A DNA stretch of 15,128 nt. It comes from UBA6115 sp964534515. GTDB lineage: Bacteria > Bacillota > Clostridia > Christensenellales > Aristaeellaceae. The notes under the pieces were generated by a model, which saw only the letters and a list, made by a program, of their open reading frames with translations, was not told the DNA's origin and searched no databases. Position 1 is the first letter of the stretch, and each line of letters starts with the position of its first letter. Location: positions 1 to 15,128 of the forward strand of contig CAZHPW010000058.1 of NCBI GenBank assembly GCA_964534515.1, written 5' to 3'. The translations under genes and the position numbers were made by a program. This document shows positions 6,639-14,409 of this stretch, piece by piece.

Positions 6639-8192
6639 TTATTTCTTGAAATAGGTGAAGGTGTACTCATTCCATCCCCATTTGCCGGTGCCGTCAATGG
6701 GCAGGTTCACCAGGTCGGCACGGGCGGCTTCATATGCAGCATAAGCGACGACATTGATGACAATCATATTGTCCAGCACGATTTTCTGGGCTTTCTTATA
6801 GAGCTCCGCACGCTTTTCCTGGTCAGGTTCCTTGGCGGCCAAGGCGCACAGCTCATCAAACTCGGCATTGGACCAGCCGGAATAGTTGCTGCCGGCGCCG
6901 GTGCCGTAACGGGTGGCCAGCTGGGCGGGGTCGGGGCCCATGAAGCCGCCCTGGGATTCAATCATAAAGTCGCGCTGTTTGCCGACCTTCTCGCTCCAAG
7001 CATTGTATTCCATGAGGTTCAGGTCAATCTTAATGCCAGCCTTATCGGCGTTGGCGATAATCAGTTTGACCATGTCTTCCATGCCTGTAAACACATCAAT
7101 ACTGATGCCTTGGACATAATAGCCGTCCGCATCCTTGGTGTAGCCGGCATCCTGGAGGGTTTTCTCGGCCATCGCCAGGTCAACGTCCGGGTAGATGTCT
7201 TCAGTGTTGGCGGCCCATGCCACAATGGCAGGGTAAACGGACCATTCGGGCGGCATGATGCCGTCGTAGACCTTGTTGCTGATGTCATTGCGGTCCACGC
7301 AGTAGGCAATGGCTTTACGCACGGCCACGTCGCTCACCTTGTCCGCGTTCACGTTGAAAATGATGCGGTAGGGGGAGGGGTAGAAGTTGCGGTCCATGCG
7401 GATGCCGCTGTCCGCAAGGAACTGCTCTACGTAAGCGGTGGGCACGTTGGTGATGTTGTCCAACTCGCCATTTATGAAAGCCTGAACGGCAGTGGCGTCA
7501 TCTGGCACAATGGAGAAAATCAGTTTGTCCAAGATCGGTGAGCCATCATGATAGTCGGGGTTTTTTACCAGGATGGTGTATTCACCTTGCTTGTAGGAAT
7601 CAAACTTGAAGGGACCGGAGCCGATGGGGTTGCTTAGGGTTGCGGGATTGTCTTCCCAAGGCTGGCCGTTGTTGAAGATGTGCTCAGGCAGAATGAAGGT
7701 TGCATACCAGCCCAGGCGCGCGATGAAGGACATGTCCGGCACATTCAGGTGGAAGACAACTGTTAGGGGGTCAACCACTTCAATGCTGTCTACAATGGCC
7801 ATGGAACTTGAAAAATAGGTGGTGGGCGTGTTCTTGATGTAGTCAAAAGTGTACTTGACATCATCTGCGTCCATCGCTTCGCCGTCATGCCACTTCATGT
7901 TCTCCTTGAGGTGGAAGGTGATGTTCATGCCGTCCTCGGAGACGTCCCAGGATTTGGCGGCGTCGGGAATCGGACTTTTGGAAGCATCTAGTTTGGTCAG
8001 GCGGTTGAACATGTTCTGTGCGATAGCGTAGAGGTTGTCATCCGTTGCCATGGTTGGGTTAAAGGAGCGCGGGTCGCCAGCTTCATGCAGCACAATAGTG
8101 CCGCCTTCCTGGGCGTCCTCGGGCAGTTGGGCCGCCAGGCCTGCGCCGGTCAGCATCAAGAGCGCTAGTAAGAGGGACAGGAACTTTTTCAT
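6639..8192 (-). CDS. ABC transporter solute-binding protein (SBP_bac_5, peptide type), no lipobox Cys
   Basis: A 517-residue family 5 extracellular solute-binding protein, the usual length for Opp/Dpp/Nik receptors. The N-terminus is a clear secretion signal (KK, then a hydrophobic run to about residue 21). The mature part starts GGTIVLHEAGDPRSFNP and carries family blocks such as LKENMKWHDGEAMDADDVKY and NPIGSGPFKF. It should capture peptides outside the membrane and deliver them to the two permeases. The signal has LTGAGLAAQ where Gram-positive binding proteins normally have a lipobox ending in Cys. No Cys occurs there, so lipid anchoring is not expected; signal peptidase I could cut near GLAA. 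The frame is open back to 8540, but that stretch overlaps the ATPase gene and is not protein-like. The ATG at 8192 has GGAGG at 8205-8201, eight bases upstream. The substrate is inferred as peptides from the neighbouring peptidases. Confidence 0.93.
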   Translation of the reverse strand: MKKFLSLLLALLMLTGAGLAAQLPEDAQEGGTIVLHEAGDPRSFNPTMATDDNLYAIAQNMFNRLTKLDASKSPIPDAAKSWDVSEDGMNITFHLKENMKWHDGEAMDADDVKYTFDYIKNTPTTYFSSSMAIVDSIEVVDPLTVVFHLNVPDMSFIARLGWYATFILPEHIFNNGQPWEDNPATLSNPIGSGPFKFDSYKQGEYTILVKNPDYHDGSPILDKLIFSIVPDDATAVQAFINGELDNITNVPTAYVEQFLADSGIRMDRNFYPSPYRIIFNVNADKVSDVAVRKAIAYCVDRNDISNKVYDGIMPPEWSVYPAIVAWAANTEDIYPDVDLAMAEKTLQDAGYTKDADGYYVQGISIDVFTGMEDMVKLIIANADKAGIKIDLNLMEYNAWSEKVGKQRDFMIESQGGFMGPDPAQLATRYGTGAGSNYSGWSNAEFDELCALAAKEPDQEKRAELYKKAQKIVLDNMIVINVVAYAAYEAARADLVNLPIDGTGKWGWNEYTFTYFKK

Positions 8193-8217
8193 ACTTTCTT
8201 CCTCCAAAAAATATTTT

Positions 8218-9237
8218 CTATCTGTCGCCAGATAAAAATGCGGATCCTTCGGCAAACCAGCAATTGGCAGTGTGGCCGTCCTCAAACTGCCTGGTCTCAG
8301 GATAATTTTCAAAACATTTCTGCTGCGCCATGTAACACCGGGGCGCGAAGTAGCAGCCGGGTCCGGGATTGATAGGTGTGGGGGGTTCATCCTGAATTGG
8401 GATCGCTTCCATGGTTTCGTTAGGGTCAACGGACGCGCAGTTGGACAGCAAAACCCGCGTGTAGGGGTGTTTGGGATTTTGGATGACATCATCTGTCTTG
8501 CCGTACTCCACGACCCGGCCCAGGTACATGACTGCGACATGATCGGAGATGTACCGGGTCAGGGCGATGTCATGGCTGATAAACAGCACCGCGGCGTTCT
8601 GCTTTCTGGCCAGATCCTCCAACATTGCAATAATTTCCGCGCGCACGGATACATCCAGCATGGACACTGGTTCATCGGCAATAATGAACTGGGGATTGAG
8701 GAGCATCGCGCGCAGTATGGAGATGCGCTGCAACTGGCCGCCGGAAAGTTCATGTGGATAGCGTTTTAGGATGTCTTCAGCAGGGCGGAGACCACCATCC
8801 TCCAGAATCTGTTTGCAGATACTCAGCCGTACCTCCTCATTTTCCCCGATGTCATGGTTCTTCATCACCCGCAGCAGTATCTGCTGGATGGTATCTCGGG
8901 GGGTGAAGGTGTCATAGGGATTCTGGAAAATGATTTGAACTTTCCGCCTGAATTTCTTTTGGTCTTCTCGGAGCAACTCATCCACATTCTGCCGGGAAAT
9001 GGTGACGCTGCCCGAGGAGGGGGCTTCCAGGCGTACTAAAAGTCTGCCCAAGGTTGACTTGCCGCAGCCAGATTCGCCGATGACGCCCAGGATTTCCCCC
9101 TGGTTGAGTGTCAAGCTCACACCGTCCACTGCCTTGACCCATTTTTTGGGACCTTTGATTTGCTCCAATAGACTCTCATTTTTATGAGGGTACCATTTGC
9201 TCAGGTTGTCAATGTGGATAAAAGGCGTCGTGCTCAT
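8218..9237 (-). CDS. Oligopeptide/dipeptide ABC transporter ATP-binding protein (OppF/DppF-like)
   Basis: A 339-residue ATPase that powers peptide import on the inner face of the membrane, as partner of the second ATPase. Visible motifs are Walker A GESGCGKST (54-62), Q-loop Q105 in IIFQNP, signature LSGGQ (164-168), Walker B FIIADE (184-189), D-loop SMLD and switch H222 in ISHD. The C-terminal oligopeptide-transporter extension has four cysteines, C295, C301, C308 and C326 (C-x5-C-x6-C-x17-C), the pattern that holds an iron-sulfur cluster in some family members. The start overlaps the stop of the upstream ATPase (ATGA at 9237-9234). A perfect GGAGGTGA ribosome site at 9250-9243 lies inside that gene, so the two ATPases are probably made in a fixed ratio. 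A 25-bp gap leads to the binding-protein gene. All catalytic residues are intact. Confidence 0.95.
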   Translation of the reverse strand: MSTTPFIHIDNLSKWYPHKNESLLEQIKGPKKWVKAVDGVSLTLNQGEILGVIGESGCGKSTLGRLLVRLEAPSSGSVTISRQNVDELLREDQKKFRRKVQIIFQNPYDTFTPRDTIQQILLRVMKNHDIGENEEVRLSICKQILEDGGLRPAEDILKRYPHELSGGQLQRISILRAMLLNPQFIIADEPVSMLDVSVRAEIIAMLEDLARKQNAAVLFISHDIALTRYISDHVAVMYLGRVVEYGKTDDVIQNPKHPYTRVLLSNCASVDPNETMEAIPIQDEPPTPINPGPGCYFAPRCYMAQQKCFENYPETRQFEDGHTANCWFAEGSAFLSGDR

Positions 9238-10202
9238 CCCTCCTCACCTCCTACCAGGAAACAGGCTACGCGTATATCGTTCTTCATTCGCATCCGGGGT
9301 TGTTCACGATGGCAGCGGTCAAAGGCGTGGGGGCATCGGGGCGCGAAGACGCAACCGATAATATGCTGGGATAAATCTGGCAGAAAGCCCGGAATGGCTT
9401 CCAATTTCTTCTTTTCCCCGTGCAAGGTCGGAAAAGACTTCAACAGCCCTTGCGTGTAGGGATGGGAGGGGTTTGTCAAGACTGTCTTCACCGGGCCTAC
9501 TTCCACAATCTCGCCTGCGTACATCACGGTCACATCCCGGCAGGAGGAGGCCACCACACTCATGTCATGGGTTATCATCATCCGGGTGATGGATAAGTTG
9601 TTTTCCAGGTTCATGATTTCGTCAAGAATTTGTCCCTGGGTTACCACATCCAGCGCCGTAGTCGCCTCGTCAAAAATGAGCAGTTTGGGGTTGTGCAGCA
9701 GGCTGACAGCAATGGCGACGCGCTGGAGCATGCCGCCGGACATCTCATGCGGGTAAAGGCTGTACACTCGTTCGGGCAGGCTAACCATCTTAAGCAGTTC
9801 CATCGTGCGTTCCCGCACGGTTTCTCTGGTTGCGCCGGGCTCATGCACCCGATAAATGTCCTCCACCTGCTCGGAAATCCGGTGAACTGGGGAGAGGGAG
9901 TTCATCGCCTTTTGGAAAACCACCGAAATTTCCATCCAGCGCACGCTGTTCATGTCTTCCCGGGACAAGGTCAACAGGTTTCGGTTCATAAAGATGGCTT
10001 CGCCTGTTATTTCAGTTGATTTATCGGGCAGCAAGCGCAGGAGCGCCATCGCCAGGGTGGATTTGCCACTTCCTGATTCACCCACAATCCCCATGGAACG
10101 GCCTTCTGTTACTTCAAGCGACGCATTTTTAACTGCCATCACTCTGCGTTCCTTGTTAATATAGGTAACATTCATGTTTTTGATATCAAGCAATTTGTCC
10201 AT
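9234..10202 (-). CDS. Oligopeptide/dipeptide ABC transporter ATP-binding protein (OppD/DppD-like)
   Basis: A 322-residue ATPase, first of the two in the operon. Motifs are Walker A GESGSGKST (41-49), Q97 in VVFQ, signature MSGGM (154-158), Walker B LLIFDE (174-179), ALD D-loop and switch H212 in ITHD. OppD-type proteins usually read DEPT after Walker B; here it is DEAT, a mild departure. The C-terminal extension has C284, C290, C297 and C314 (C-x5-C-x6-C-x16-C), matching the cluster in the other ATPase. The frame is open to an ATG at 10238, but I chose 10202. It has AAGGGGG just upstream, starts in the 10-bp gap after the permease stop, and gives the normal N-terminus MDKLLDIKNMNVTY. It forms the nucleotide-binding pair with the OppF-like protein below the two permeases. 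Confidence 0.94.
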   Translation of the reverse strand: MDKLLDIKNMNVTYINKERRVMAVKNASLEVTEGRSMGIVGESGSGKSTLAMALLRLLPDKSTEITGEAIFMNRNLLTLSREDMNSVRWMEISVVFQKAMNSLSPVHRISEQVEDIYRVHEPGATRETVRERTMELLKMVSLPERVYSLYPHEMSGGMLQRVAIAVSLLHNPKLLIFDEATTALDVVTQGQILDEIMNLENNLSITRMMITHDMSVVASSCRDVTVMYAGEIVEVGPVKTVLTNPSHPYTQGLLKSFPTLHGEKKKLEAIPGFLPDLSQHIIGCVFAPRCPHAFDRCHREQPRMRMKNDIRVACFLVGGEEG

Positions 10203-10212
10203 GTTCGCCCCC

Positions 10213-11049
10213 TTAATGGTACTTCGGGTTGAGCACATGGTTCAGGCCATCACCCAGCAGGTAGAAGATAATAACTGTGATGACTACCGTCAAACCGGGG
10301 AAGGCAGAAATCCACCAGGCAGTGGTGATATACTGCTTGCCCGCGTAAATCATCTGTCCCCAGGAAATCACCATTGGGTCGCCCAGACCAAGGAAGGACA
10401 GCGCTGCTTCGGTCAGGATGGCACCGGCCATAGCTCTGGTTGTGTTGGCGATGACGGGATAAATGCCATTTGGCAGGATGTACTTGAACAAGATTTGCAT
10501 CCTGGTTTCGCCCAGTGCTTGGGCTGACTTGACAAAGGTGCGTTCTCTGAGGGACAACGCCTGGGCGCGCATCAGTTTGGCATTGGAAGGCCAGGTTGTC
10601 AGGCCAATGACAATCATCACGTTTGTCAAGCTGGAGCCAAACAGTGAAACAATCAGCAGAATCAAGAAGAAGGTGGGAATCATGATAAATACATTAATAA
10701 GTTCGGAGACCACTGTGTCCACCTTTCCGCCGAAAAAGCCCGATATCCCTCCGATTAGCACCCCCAAAGCACCGGATATCAGGGCAGAAATGACGGCAAC
10801 CTTCATGCTTGTGATGGTGCCATGGATGAGCATGCTGTACACATCCTGCCCCAGGTGGTTAGTGCCCAACAGGTGACCGTTCTGCAGGGGAGCGGTCTTA
10901 CTGTATGGCCCGTATTCATTGGGGTTGTGGGTGGAGAGTTGGTTGGCGAAGAGCATGATGAGAACGATCATTGTGATGCCGATGAGCCCCAACATTAACT
11001 GCCGGTCGCTCTTAATGGTCCTTCCCAGTTTTAAAGCTTTTGACTTCAT
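10213..11049 (-). CDS. Oligopeptide/dipeptide ABC transporter permease (OppC/DppC-like)
   Basis: A 278-residue inner-membrane permease of the BPD_transp_1 family. The N-terminal part (about 1-15) is basic and cytoplasmic, and the first membrane helix is about 17-37. The OppC hallmark LLGTNHLGQDVYSMLIHGT lies at 60-78, before the transmembrane core (about 82-105, 113-150, 195-222, 245-266). The EAA-type loop that touches the ATPases is at about 171-196 (FVKSAQALGETRMQILFKY region). LSFLGLGDP at 218-225 is typical of OppC/DppC. The ATG at 11049 has GGTGGAGG just upstream and follows the other permease by 12 bp. It should pair with the OppB-like permease to form the channel. Length and motifs are normal. 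Confidence 0.95.
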   Translation of the reverse strand: MKSKALKLGRTIKSDRQLMLGLIGITMIVLIMLFANQLSTHNPNEYGPYSKTAPLQNGHLLGTNHLGQDVYSMLIHGTITSMKVAVISALISGALGVLIGGISGFFGGKVDTVVSELINVFIMIPTFFLILLIVSLFGSSLTNVMIVIGLTTWPSNAKLMRAQALSLRERTFVKSAQALGETRMQILFKYILPNGIYPVIANTTRAMAGAILTEAALSFLGLGDPMVISWGQMIYAGKQYITTAWWISAFPGLTVVITVIIFYLLGDGLNHVLNPKYH

Positions 11050-11061
11050 CTTTCCTCCACC

Positions 11062-12027
11062 TTAATCGTAGCGGATGCGCGGGTCCAGGAAAGCGTAGAC
11101 AATGTCCACCAGTACCATTACAACCGCAACGGAGATACTCATTACCAAGTACATGCCCATCAGGGTGGGATAGTCTCTTTGGTTGATAGCAGTCATGGTG
11201 ACACGCCCGGTGCCTGGCCAGGAAAAGACGATTTCAATCAGCGCAACGCCTGTAATAAGAAAAGCCATGCTAATGCCAAAAATGGTAACTGTGGGTAAAA
11301 TAGCGTTCCTGAAGATGTATTTGTTAAAAATCTTCTTTTCGCTCATCCCGGTCGCTCGCAGTGTCTGCACAAAATCCTCGTTCTCCACCTGTTGGATGGA
11401 GGATTTTGCGATGCGGAAGTAACCGGGCATGGTAATGAGCACGAGAGTCAAGCCGGGGAGCACCATATGGTGTGCTACATCCAAGATGTGCATAATTCCG
11501 GTGTATCCGGCACGGATGTTGACCATGCCCTGGGCAGGCATGAGGCCCAATCGGGTTGAGAACACAATGATGAGCATCAAGCCCAGCCAGAAAGATGGCA
11601 TGGCATCCAAGGTATAGGATACGCCGGATATGAGGGTGTCCAGTACGCTGCCCTCCCTTCTGGCACAATAGATACCAAGGGCAGTTCCAATGCTTAAGGC
11701 AAGGATTGCGCTGGTCAGGCCTAGCAGCACAGTGGCGCTGACCTTTTCACTGATGATGTCACCGACAGGGCGGTTGTATATGATTGATCGCCCCAGGTCC
11801 CCTTGAGCTAAATTGGTTAGCTGTTTGAGGTATTGTTCCGGTAGCGGTTTGTTGATGCCGTATTTTTCTTCAAGTGCGGCCCGCAGGGCAGGGTCGTCGG
11901 TGTCCTTGCCAATGATTGTGGAGATGGGATCCCCAGGGGCGCTCATCACAAGCAGGAAATTGATGGTGAACACAATCAACACGGTGATGATGCCAGAAAA
12001 AAGGCGCCTAAAAATGTAACGTTTCAT
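11062..12027 (-). CDS. Oligopeptide/dipeptide ABC transporter permease (OppB/DppB-like)
   Basis: A 321-residue inner-membrane permease and first gene of the transporter operon. The first membrane helix is residues 8-28. The OppB-type periplasmic stretch includes APGDP (30-34), LEEKYGINKPLPEQY (52-66) and QGDLGRSI (75-82). Further helices are at about 98-120, 135-157, 188-203, 245-268 and 290-314, and the EAA-type coupling loop is at about 219-245 (LRATGMSEKKIFNKYIFRNA). The C-terminus DPRIRYD is characteristic. The frame opens at an ATG at 12042, but the ATG at 12027 is preferred: AAGGAAAG sits five bases before it and MKRYIFRRLF is the usual OppB start. A good promoter lies about 50-75 bp upstream. 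Family relatives carry nickel or sugars, so the peptide assignment leans on the neighbouring peptidases. Confidence 0.95.
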   Translation of the reverse strand: MKRYIFRRLFSGIITVLIVFTINFLLVMSAPGDPISTIIGKDTDDPALRAALEEKYGINKPLPEQYLKQLTNLAQGDLGRSIIYNRPVGDIISEKVSATVLLGLTSAILALSIGTALGIYCARREGSVLDTLISGVSYTLDAMPSFWLGLMLIIVFSTRLGLMPAQGMVNIRAGYTGIMHILDVAHHMVLPGLTLVLITMPGYFRIAKSSIQQVENEDFVQTLRATGMSEKKIFNKYIFRNAILPTVTIFGISMAFLITGVALIEIVFSWPGTGRVTMTAINQRDYPTLMGMYLVMSISVAVVMVLVDIVYAFLDPRIRYD

Positions 12028-12075
12028 TCGCTTTCCTTCCAAATGTTTCTGCGTTCAAAAAGTTTTCCTACAAAG

Positions 12076-12104
12076 ATACTAAAATGAAAATAATCCACTG
12101 TCAA
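12076..12104 (-). promoter_or_regulatory. Promoter of the peptide transporter-peptidase operon
   Basis: A perfect -35 box TTGACA (12104-12099) and a -10 box TAGTAT (12081-12076) lie 17 bp apart. The -35 is preceded by an A/T-rich stretch (12120-12110) that could act as an UP element. Transcription would begin near 12069, about 40 bases before the OppB-like start. The site lies in the 250-bp gap downstream of the kinase terminator, the only sizeable AT-rich gap in the window. Confidence 0.72.
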
Positions 12105-12147
12105 ACTGCATATTTATAATCTTCATAGAAAACAAATGGGACAAATT

Positions 12148-12180
12148 CTTGAAACACCTTGAAAATATTATAAAATCAAG
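12148..12180. promoter_or_regulatory. CTTGA repeats upstream of the transporter promoter (possible operator)
   Basis: On the plus strand CTTGAAA occurs at 12148-12154 and again at 12158-12164, one helical turn (10 bp) apart. The second copy forms a 5+5 bp inverted repeat with TCAAG at 12176-12180 around an AT-only centre. The cluster lies about 80-110 bp upstream of the predicted transcription start, where an activator or a distant repressor could bind. AT-rich sequence gives such matches by chance fairly easily, so this is a weak call. Confidence 0.3.
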
Positions 12181-12210
12181 CATTTATTTTTTGTGGGATG
12201 AACAAATGAA

Positions 12211-12244
12211 AAACAAAAAACACCCTGCACATCGGTGCAAGGTG
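12211..12244 (-). terminator. Rho-independent terminator after the histidine kinase gene
   Basis: On the minus strand CACCTTGCAC, loop CGAT and GTGCAGGGTG form a ten-pair stem with one G-T wobble. Six T residues, a G and more T residues follow. It lies 50 bases after the kinase stop and separates the two-component genes from the transporter operon. Confidence 0.9.
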
Positions 12245-12293
12245 GAAAATAAGATTTAAAAATGACAAAGAATTCTAGGTGGTTTGGTATGTT

Positions 12294-13607
12294 TTATTCA
12301 ATATGCGTGGTGATTGTTCTCATTTCTCTCTCCCCGACTGTTTCCATATACCCGGGCAGGTTGACAGTGAACCTGGTGCCCAGGCCCGGGGAGGAGAAGA
12401 CGTCGATGTGCCCGCCGTTGCGCTCGGTTATCCATTTGGCGATGGACAGGCCCAGGCCTGTGCCGCCCTTTTGGCGGGCGGGGTCAGAGCGGTAGAAGCG
12501 CTCAAAGATGTGCTTCAAATCCTCCGCCTTAATGCCCATGCCGTTGTCGGTCACCGAGAAGCAGGCCAAGCCCTTTTCGCTCATGAAGGCGCGCAGGGTA
12601 ATCACGGAGCCCTGGGGGGAGAACTTGACCGCGTTGTCCACCAAAATGCGCAGCGCCTGCTTGAGCATGGCCTCATCCCCAAGCGCAGTCACAGATTCCT
12701 CCGCGCGCAGTTTGAACACGTGGTTTTGGTCGATTAAGGTGTATTCCTCATGCGCTTCCTTGAGCAGTTCAACCAGGTCCACCCGAGCGGGGGAGAAGGG
12801 CGTGCGCCCGGCGTCCCCGCGCGCCAGAAACAGCAGCTGCTCCACCAGGCGCTGCATGTTGTCGGCCTCATCCTGAATGGCGCTGACCGATTCCTCCATG
12901 ACTTTGCGGTCATCCTTGCCCCAGCGGGCCAAGAGGTCGGCATAACCCCGGATAACTGCGATGGGCGTGCGCAATTCATGGGAGGCGTCTGACACAAAGC
13001 GCGTCTGCTGGCGGTAAGCCTCGTGCATCCTGGTTACCAGGTTGTTGATGGCGTTCTCCAGGCCGGACAGTTCGCTGTTGCCGGTTTGCACCTTGGCGGA
13101 GGGGGATTGGACGCTTAAGTTGTCAATCGCGTCCTCCAGGTTATGGAATTTCTGCTCGTCAAAGCGCTCCTGGCTTAATTGCTGGGCGGTCTGCGTCATC
13201 AGGCGCAGGGGCTTAAGGAGGTAAAGCGTCCTTTTGCGAAATCCTCTGTAATGGAAGAACACCAAAATGGCCTGCGCCAGAAGCAGAGGGTAGATGGTGC
13301 GGATAAGGGTGGCCAGGGGCTCGCCGATGTTGGCGATGTATACGGTATCGCTGTCCGGCAGGGAATACTGGTAGGAGATTTGCTTGAGTTTGTCAAAGCC
13401 CCTCGCGTCCTCAAGCGGCAGGGGTGTGCGGGTCAAGGCGGGGGTCCAGCTGTCGCCCAGGGCGGATTTTTCTATGCTGTATACCGAGATGGCCAGCGAG
13501 GTTGTGACCAAAATGGCGTTCACCAGCAGCAATATCAACAAGACCCTCAGCAGAAAGCTCAGGGACACGCGCCGGGCGATGGATTGCATGCGCTTGGATT
13601 CGGTCAT
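12294..13607 (-). CDS. Sensor histidine kinase (HisKA/HATPase_c)
   Basis: A 437-residue membrane sensor kinase. Two membrane helices, at about 16-42 and 99-118, flank a small extracellular part of roughly 55 residues, too short for a known sensor fold. A HAMP-like linker (about 121-200) follows. The dimerisation domain carries the phosphorylated H210 in SDASHELRTP. The ATPase domain has N325 in LVDNAVKFSP, DNGMG (354-358) and GGTGLGL (381-387), all intact. It should autophosphorylate and pass phosphate to D52 of the response regulator encoded just before it. The genes overlap by ATGA (13607-13604), so they are co-translated. The kinase core resembles OmpR-partner kinases common in Clostridia. 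The signal is unknown. A terminator separates it from the peptide transporter, so any link to that operon is only positional. Confidence 0.95.
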   Translation of the reverse strand: MTESKRMQSIARRVSLSFLLRVLLILLLVNAILVTTSLAISVYSIEKSALGDSWTPALTRTPLPLEDARGFDKLKQISYQYSLPDSDTVYIANIGEPLATLIRTIYPLLLAQAILVFFHYRGFRKRTLYLLKPLRLMTQTAQQLSQERFDEQKFHNLEDAIDNLSVQSPSAKVQTGNSELSGLENAINNLVTRMHEAYRQQTRFVSDASHELRTPIAVIRGYADLLARWGKDDRKVMEESVSAIQDEADNMQRLVEQLLFLARGDAGRTPFSPARVDLVELLKEAHEEYTLIDQNHVFKLRAEESVTALGDEAMLKQALRILVDNAVKFSPQGSVITLRAFMSEKGLACFSVTDNGMGIKAEDLKHIFERFYRSDPARQKGGTGLGLSIAKWITERNGGHIDVFSSPGLGTRFTVNLPGYMETVGEREMRTITTHIE

Positions 13608-14284
13608 GCGTTTTCTTCTTCCCTCAGCACATAGCCTAATCCGCGCACGGTCTGGATGAGCCGCAAATCGGTCTTGGCCGCGATTTTGGTGCGCAGGTAG
13701 CGGATGTACACGTCCACCAGGTTGGTTTCTCCCACAAAGTCATAGCCCCAGACCCGGTCCATCAGGGTCTCGCGGGTTAAGACTATGCCCTGGTTTTCCA
13801 TCAGGGTCTGCAGCAGGGAAAACTCCCGCCCGGTCAAATCAATTATCTCGCCGTTCACGCTGACCGTGTGGCGCAAAACGTCCAGTTCCAGGGGTCCATA
13901 GGTCAGGGCCGTGGCCTCCTGCTTGACCTGTTTTCTCAGCGCGCTTCTGATGCGGGCTAAGAGTTCCTCAATGGAAAAGGGCTTGGTAATGTAGTCGTCA
14001 GCGCCCATGTCAAGCCCGGTCACCTTGTCCATGACAGCATCCCTTGCAGTCAGCATGATGACAGGCATATCACTTGATTTTCTCAGCCTGCGCAGCACTT
14101 CCAGGCCGTTGAGCCCGGGCAGCATGATGTCCAGCAGCATCAGGTCAAAGCCGCCCTTTTCAGCCAGCTCAAGGCCTTCCCTGCCGTCCTCGGACTTGGT
14201 CACCTCATAGCCCTCGTGGCTTAATTCCAATTCCACAAAGCGGGCGATGTTGGGCTCGTCCTCCACCAGCAATATCTTGTGCAT
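13604..14284 (-). CDS. OmpR/PhoB-family response regulator
   Basis: A 226-residue transcription factor with an N-terminal receiver domain and a C-terminal winged helix. The receiver has acidic residues E8, D9 and E10, phosphorylation site D52 in LLDIMLPG, T79 in MLTAR and K101 in ITKPF. The DNA-binding domain runs from about 128 to 222 and includes LTGREFSLLQTLMENQG and the C-terminal hairpin TVRGLGYVLR. All key residues are present and the length is standard. The ATG at 14284 has GGGAGG seven bases upstream. The gene follows the DUF4342 terminator by about 80 bp. I see no strong promoter there; a GATACT hexamer at about 14315-14320 lacks a convincing -35 partner. Its targets are unknown. The paired kinase is encoded immediately downstream. 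Confidence 0.96.
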   Translation of the reverse strand: MHKILLVEDEPNIARFVELELSHEGYEVTKSEDGREGLELAEKGGFDLMLLDIMLPGLNGLEVLRRLRKSSDMPVIMLTARDAVMDKVTGLDMGADDYITKPFSIEELLARIRSALRKQVKQEATALTYGPLELDVLRHTVSVNGEIIDLTGREFSLLQTLMENQGIVLTRETLMDRVWGYDFVGETNLVDVYIRYLRTKIAAKTDLRLIQTVRGLGYVLREEENA

Positions 14285-14364
14285 CTTCCTGCCTCCCTTA
14301 TGCGCTTTCCTGCCAGTATCATGCCATCAAACGGGCTTTTTGCGCAAGTCAGCCATTACAATTC

Positions 14365-14398
14365 AAAAACCGCCGGGGAGCGCAGGGCACCCCGGCGG
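14365..14398 (-). terminator. Rho-independent terminator after the DUF4342 gene
   Basis: On the minus strand CCGCCGGGG and CCCCGGCGG form a perfect nine-pair GC stem around an 11-base loop, followed by five T residues. It starts about a dozen bases after the DUF4342 stop codon and isolates that gene from the two-component pair. Confidence 0.92.
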
Positions 14399-14409
14399 CA
14401 CACAGGTAC

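Noticed and set aside
6630..7541. Plus-strand open frame of 303 codons opposite the binding-protein gene
   Set aside because: The minus-strand frame is clearly SBP_bac_5. The plus-strand product is rich in Gly, Val and His, as expected from an antisense shadow.
8193..8540. 116-codon N-terminal extension of the binding-protein frame
   Set aside because: It overlaps the OppF-like ATPase gene, has no ribosome site, and would bury the signal peptide inside the protein. The ATG at 8192 has GGAGG and starts the signal sequence.
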